DNA of 64,000 nt from Aureibacillus halotolerans. GTDB lineage: Bacteria; Bacillota; Bacilli; Bacillales; DSM-28697. Under the pieces are notes generated by a model. It was not told where the DNA came from and searched no databases. It was given only the letters and a program-made list of their open reading frames with translations. Below are positions 62,630 to 64,000 of the stretch, one piece after another. A program made the position numbers and the translations under genes. Position 1 is the first letter of the stretch, and the number at the start of each line of letters is the position of its first letter. The stretch covers positions 124,001-188,000 of the forward strand of contig NZ_SNYJ01000004.1 in the NCBI RefSeq assembly GCF_004363045.1, written 5' to 3'.

Positions 62630-62774
62630 TAGGCACGCTTGAATAAGCTCCTGAAGCAGGGCCTATGAAAAAGGTGAGAAAATCTACTTTAGGAGATGTT
62701 TTGTTGATCTTTCTTATTATGAATCAAACGAATTAAAGGTGCAGTTCAGTAATGGATTCGAAACGACTTCACAT

Positions 62775-62830
62775 AAAAGCCCCCAGTAGAACAGCATCAC
62801 TTTCTCGACGCTGTTTACAACAGGGGCTTT
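62775..62830 (-). terminator. Terminator of the SDR gene
   Basis: AAAGCCCC (62776-62783) and GGGGCTTT (62823-62830), with an inner ACAGC/GCTGT pairing, form a long hairpin; the T run on the minus strand is short (TTTT). Confidence 0.7.
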
Positions 62831-62843
62831 CTGTCATATACCT

Positions 62844-63626
62844 TTAGTATTTAGCTGATTGTGCACCATCAATTGGAATAATTGCGCCGTTGATAAACGG
62901 TGATTCCCCAGAGAGCAGGTAGGCTACGAGGTGTCCGACCTCTTCTGGTTTTCCAAGTCGTTTGGCAGGATTGTCCTGTACGAAATCCTTTGCTGCGGCT
63001 TCCCAGTTGTCCGGGTCAATTTGCTTGAATGAACCGATGACCATTTCTGTGAGAATGGCACCTGGGGCAATGGCGTTGACACTGATTCCATGCTCCGCAT
63101 ATTCAATCGCAGCATCCTTCGTCATCCCTGCGACGGCGTGTTTGCTGGCGCCATAGGCAATTTGGTTCATGACGGCACGAATGCCACCAACAGAGGACGT
63201 ATTGACGATATAGCCGCCTCCCTGCTTTTTCATCACAGGCAACACATGCTTCAAGCCGTAGAAAACCCCTTTCAGGTTAATAGCAATGACTTTATCAAAC
63301 ATGGCACTGTCATAGTCTTCTGTAAGGGCCTGCTTGCCTTCAATGCCTGCGTTGTTGTAAAAGCCGTCAATACGCCCAAAGTGGCTCATCGAGTCATCCA
63401 CATATTTCTTCACTTGGTCCTCATCAGCGACGTCACCTTCTAATAAAAGAATGTCTGTCTCCACCTGTTCCAGAACAAGCTTTTTCGTTTCCTCAAGAGC
63501 CTCCATGTTGATGTCCACCAATGAAAGCTTTGCGCCTTCCTCTGCAACTACAATCGCTACAGCACGACCAAGACCAGAACCGCCTCCTGTAATGACGACG
63601 ACTTTGTCTTCTAAACGTCCCTTCAT
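62844..63626 (-). CDS. Short-chain dehydrogenase/reductase (SDR)
   Basis: A 260-residue classical SDR using NAD(P)H. Cofactor motif TGGGSGLG (13-20), acidic D in LVDIN (NAD preference), NNAG near 90, active-site S in NTSSVGG near 141, and Y-x-x-x-K in YGASK near 155-159; C-terminal PIDGAQSAKY. Start ATG 63624-63626 follows GAGGAGG, while the frame continues to 63725 without signals. TATAGT near 63656-63661 on the minus strand is a plausible -10. Substrate unknown. Confidence 0.92.
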   Translation of the reverse strand: MKGRLEDKVVVITGGGSGLGRAVAIVVAEEGAKLSLVDINMEALEETKKLVLEQVETDILLLEGDVADEDQVKKYVDDSMSHFGRIDGFYNNAGIEGKQALTEDYDSAMFDKVIAINLKGVFYGLKHVLPVMKKQGGGYIVNTSSVGGIRAVMNQIAYGASKHAVAGMTKDAAIEYAEHGISVNAIAPGAILTEMVIGSFKQIDPDNWEAAAKDFVQDNPAKRLGKPEEVGHLVAYLLSGESPFINGAIIPIDGAQSAKY

Positions 63627-63661
63627 GTTGTAAAGCCTCCTCGGATGATGTTGAACTATAC

Positions 63662-63936
63662 GTAGTATGGTCAGCGAGGCGAAAATAATTCTTGATTTAA
63701 ATGCAAGAAAGAAAATCACAAACAAATTACCACTGGAAAATAACTATTTACATTCCCTATTGCATAAAGTACTATTAATTTTGAATTAGAAAATGTTCTG
63801 AATATTACTTCAGAACAAAACTACAAAACTATCATGAAATACATAAATATATACACGTCTTTAGAGAAGGAGGACAGCTAATAGAAAATTATATAAGAAT
63901 AGGTAAGAGGATATTAAAATTAGGAGGATGGGAATA
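63662..63936. other. AT-rich intergenic region
   Basis: About 275 bases upstream of the SDR gene and of the truncated right-end gene. I see no hairpin, repeat or small gene in it apart from AT-rich promoter-like words. Confidence 0.4.
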
Positions 63937-64000
63937 TTGATTAAAACAAATTATTTAAAGATTGTTGCTGTTCTAACGATCTCAGCTTCTTTTGCGTTAC
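63937..64000 (+). CDS. Start of a probable secreted protein, cut by window edge
   Basis: TTG at 63937-63939 lies nine bases after AGGAGG and opens a frame to the edge: IKTNYLKIVAVLTISASFAL after the first residue, the basic start and hydrophobic core of a signal peptide. An in-frame ATG at 63928 overlaps the ribosome site. Nothing further can be said about the product. Confidence 0.5.
   Translation, partial: MIKTNYLKIVAVLTISASFAL

Overview
The window comes from a low-to-moderate GC Gram-positive bacterium, most likely a spore-former of the Bacillaceae (possibly one of the alkaliphile-like lineages). The evidence is strong AGGAGG ribosome sites, frequent TTG/GTG starts, lipobox solute-binding proteins, Bacillus-type Fur, Zur, NrdR and CcpA (cre) operator sequences, YesM/YesN-type two-component regulation and a Bacillus-type interspersed GC-rich palindromic repeat. 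No RNA genes, prophage, transposase or CRISPR array were seen. Both window edges cut through genes.

Layout. 0-5 kb: a truncated DHA2 drug exporter and two paralogous chemoreceptors, each with its own terminator. 4.9-6.2 kb: an unrecognised protein whose apparent 3' untranslated region carries two copies of a 103-bp unit. 6.5-10.6 kb: a kinase, NCS1 permease, ADP-ribosylglycohydrolase and GntR regulator group that has the parts list of E. coli yegTUVW, with a clear sigma-A promoter and operator. 10.7-15.9 kb: an RpiR/SIS regulator divergent from a self-contained ECF importer (S, fused AA', T) plus a PHP hydrolase. 16-19.5 kb: a Gfo/Idh/MocA oxidoreductase and a B12-dependent (class II) ribonucleotide reductase with paired NrdR boxes. 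19.6-21 kb: small membrane genes, one behind a structured leader.

21-36.4 kb is a carbohydrate island on the minus strand: GH38 alpha-mannosidase, GH42 beta-galactosidase, LacI and TetR regulators, a two-permease LplABC-type importer with its lipoprotein, and a YesM/YesN-type two-component pair upstream. A GH35 beta-galactosidase at 51.4-53.8 kb is the outlying member. A cre site in front of GH38 and a near-cre in front of the importer point to catabolite control.

36.5-56.7 kb is a patchwork of short stress and housekeeping units: MarR/nitroreductase/monooxygenase, VOC, BASS transporter, Fur-regulated siderophore-binding lipoprotein, O-methyltransferase/LysR, PhzF, S66 peptidase, NAD(P)H quinone reductase/LysR and several acetyltransferases. 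It contains decayed partial duplications of the BASS, PhzF and acetyltransferase genes and two ~0.7-kb composite repeats.

56.8-61.2 kb holds a complete FecBCD-type importer with an embedded MFS exporter, preceded by a perfect 10-1-10 palindrome identical to the Bacillus Zur box. I judge this the most interesting system here: a probable zinc-responsive metallophore import/export locus without a recognisable biosynthesis gene beside it. The right end holds DinB-like, nucleotidyltransferase and SDR genes and the start of a secreted protein.
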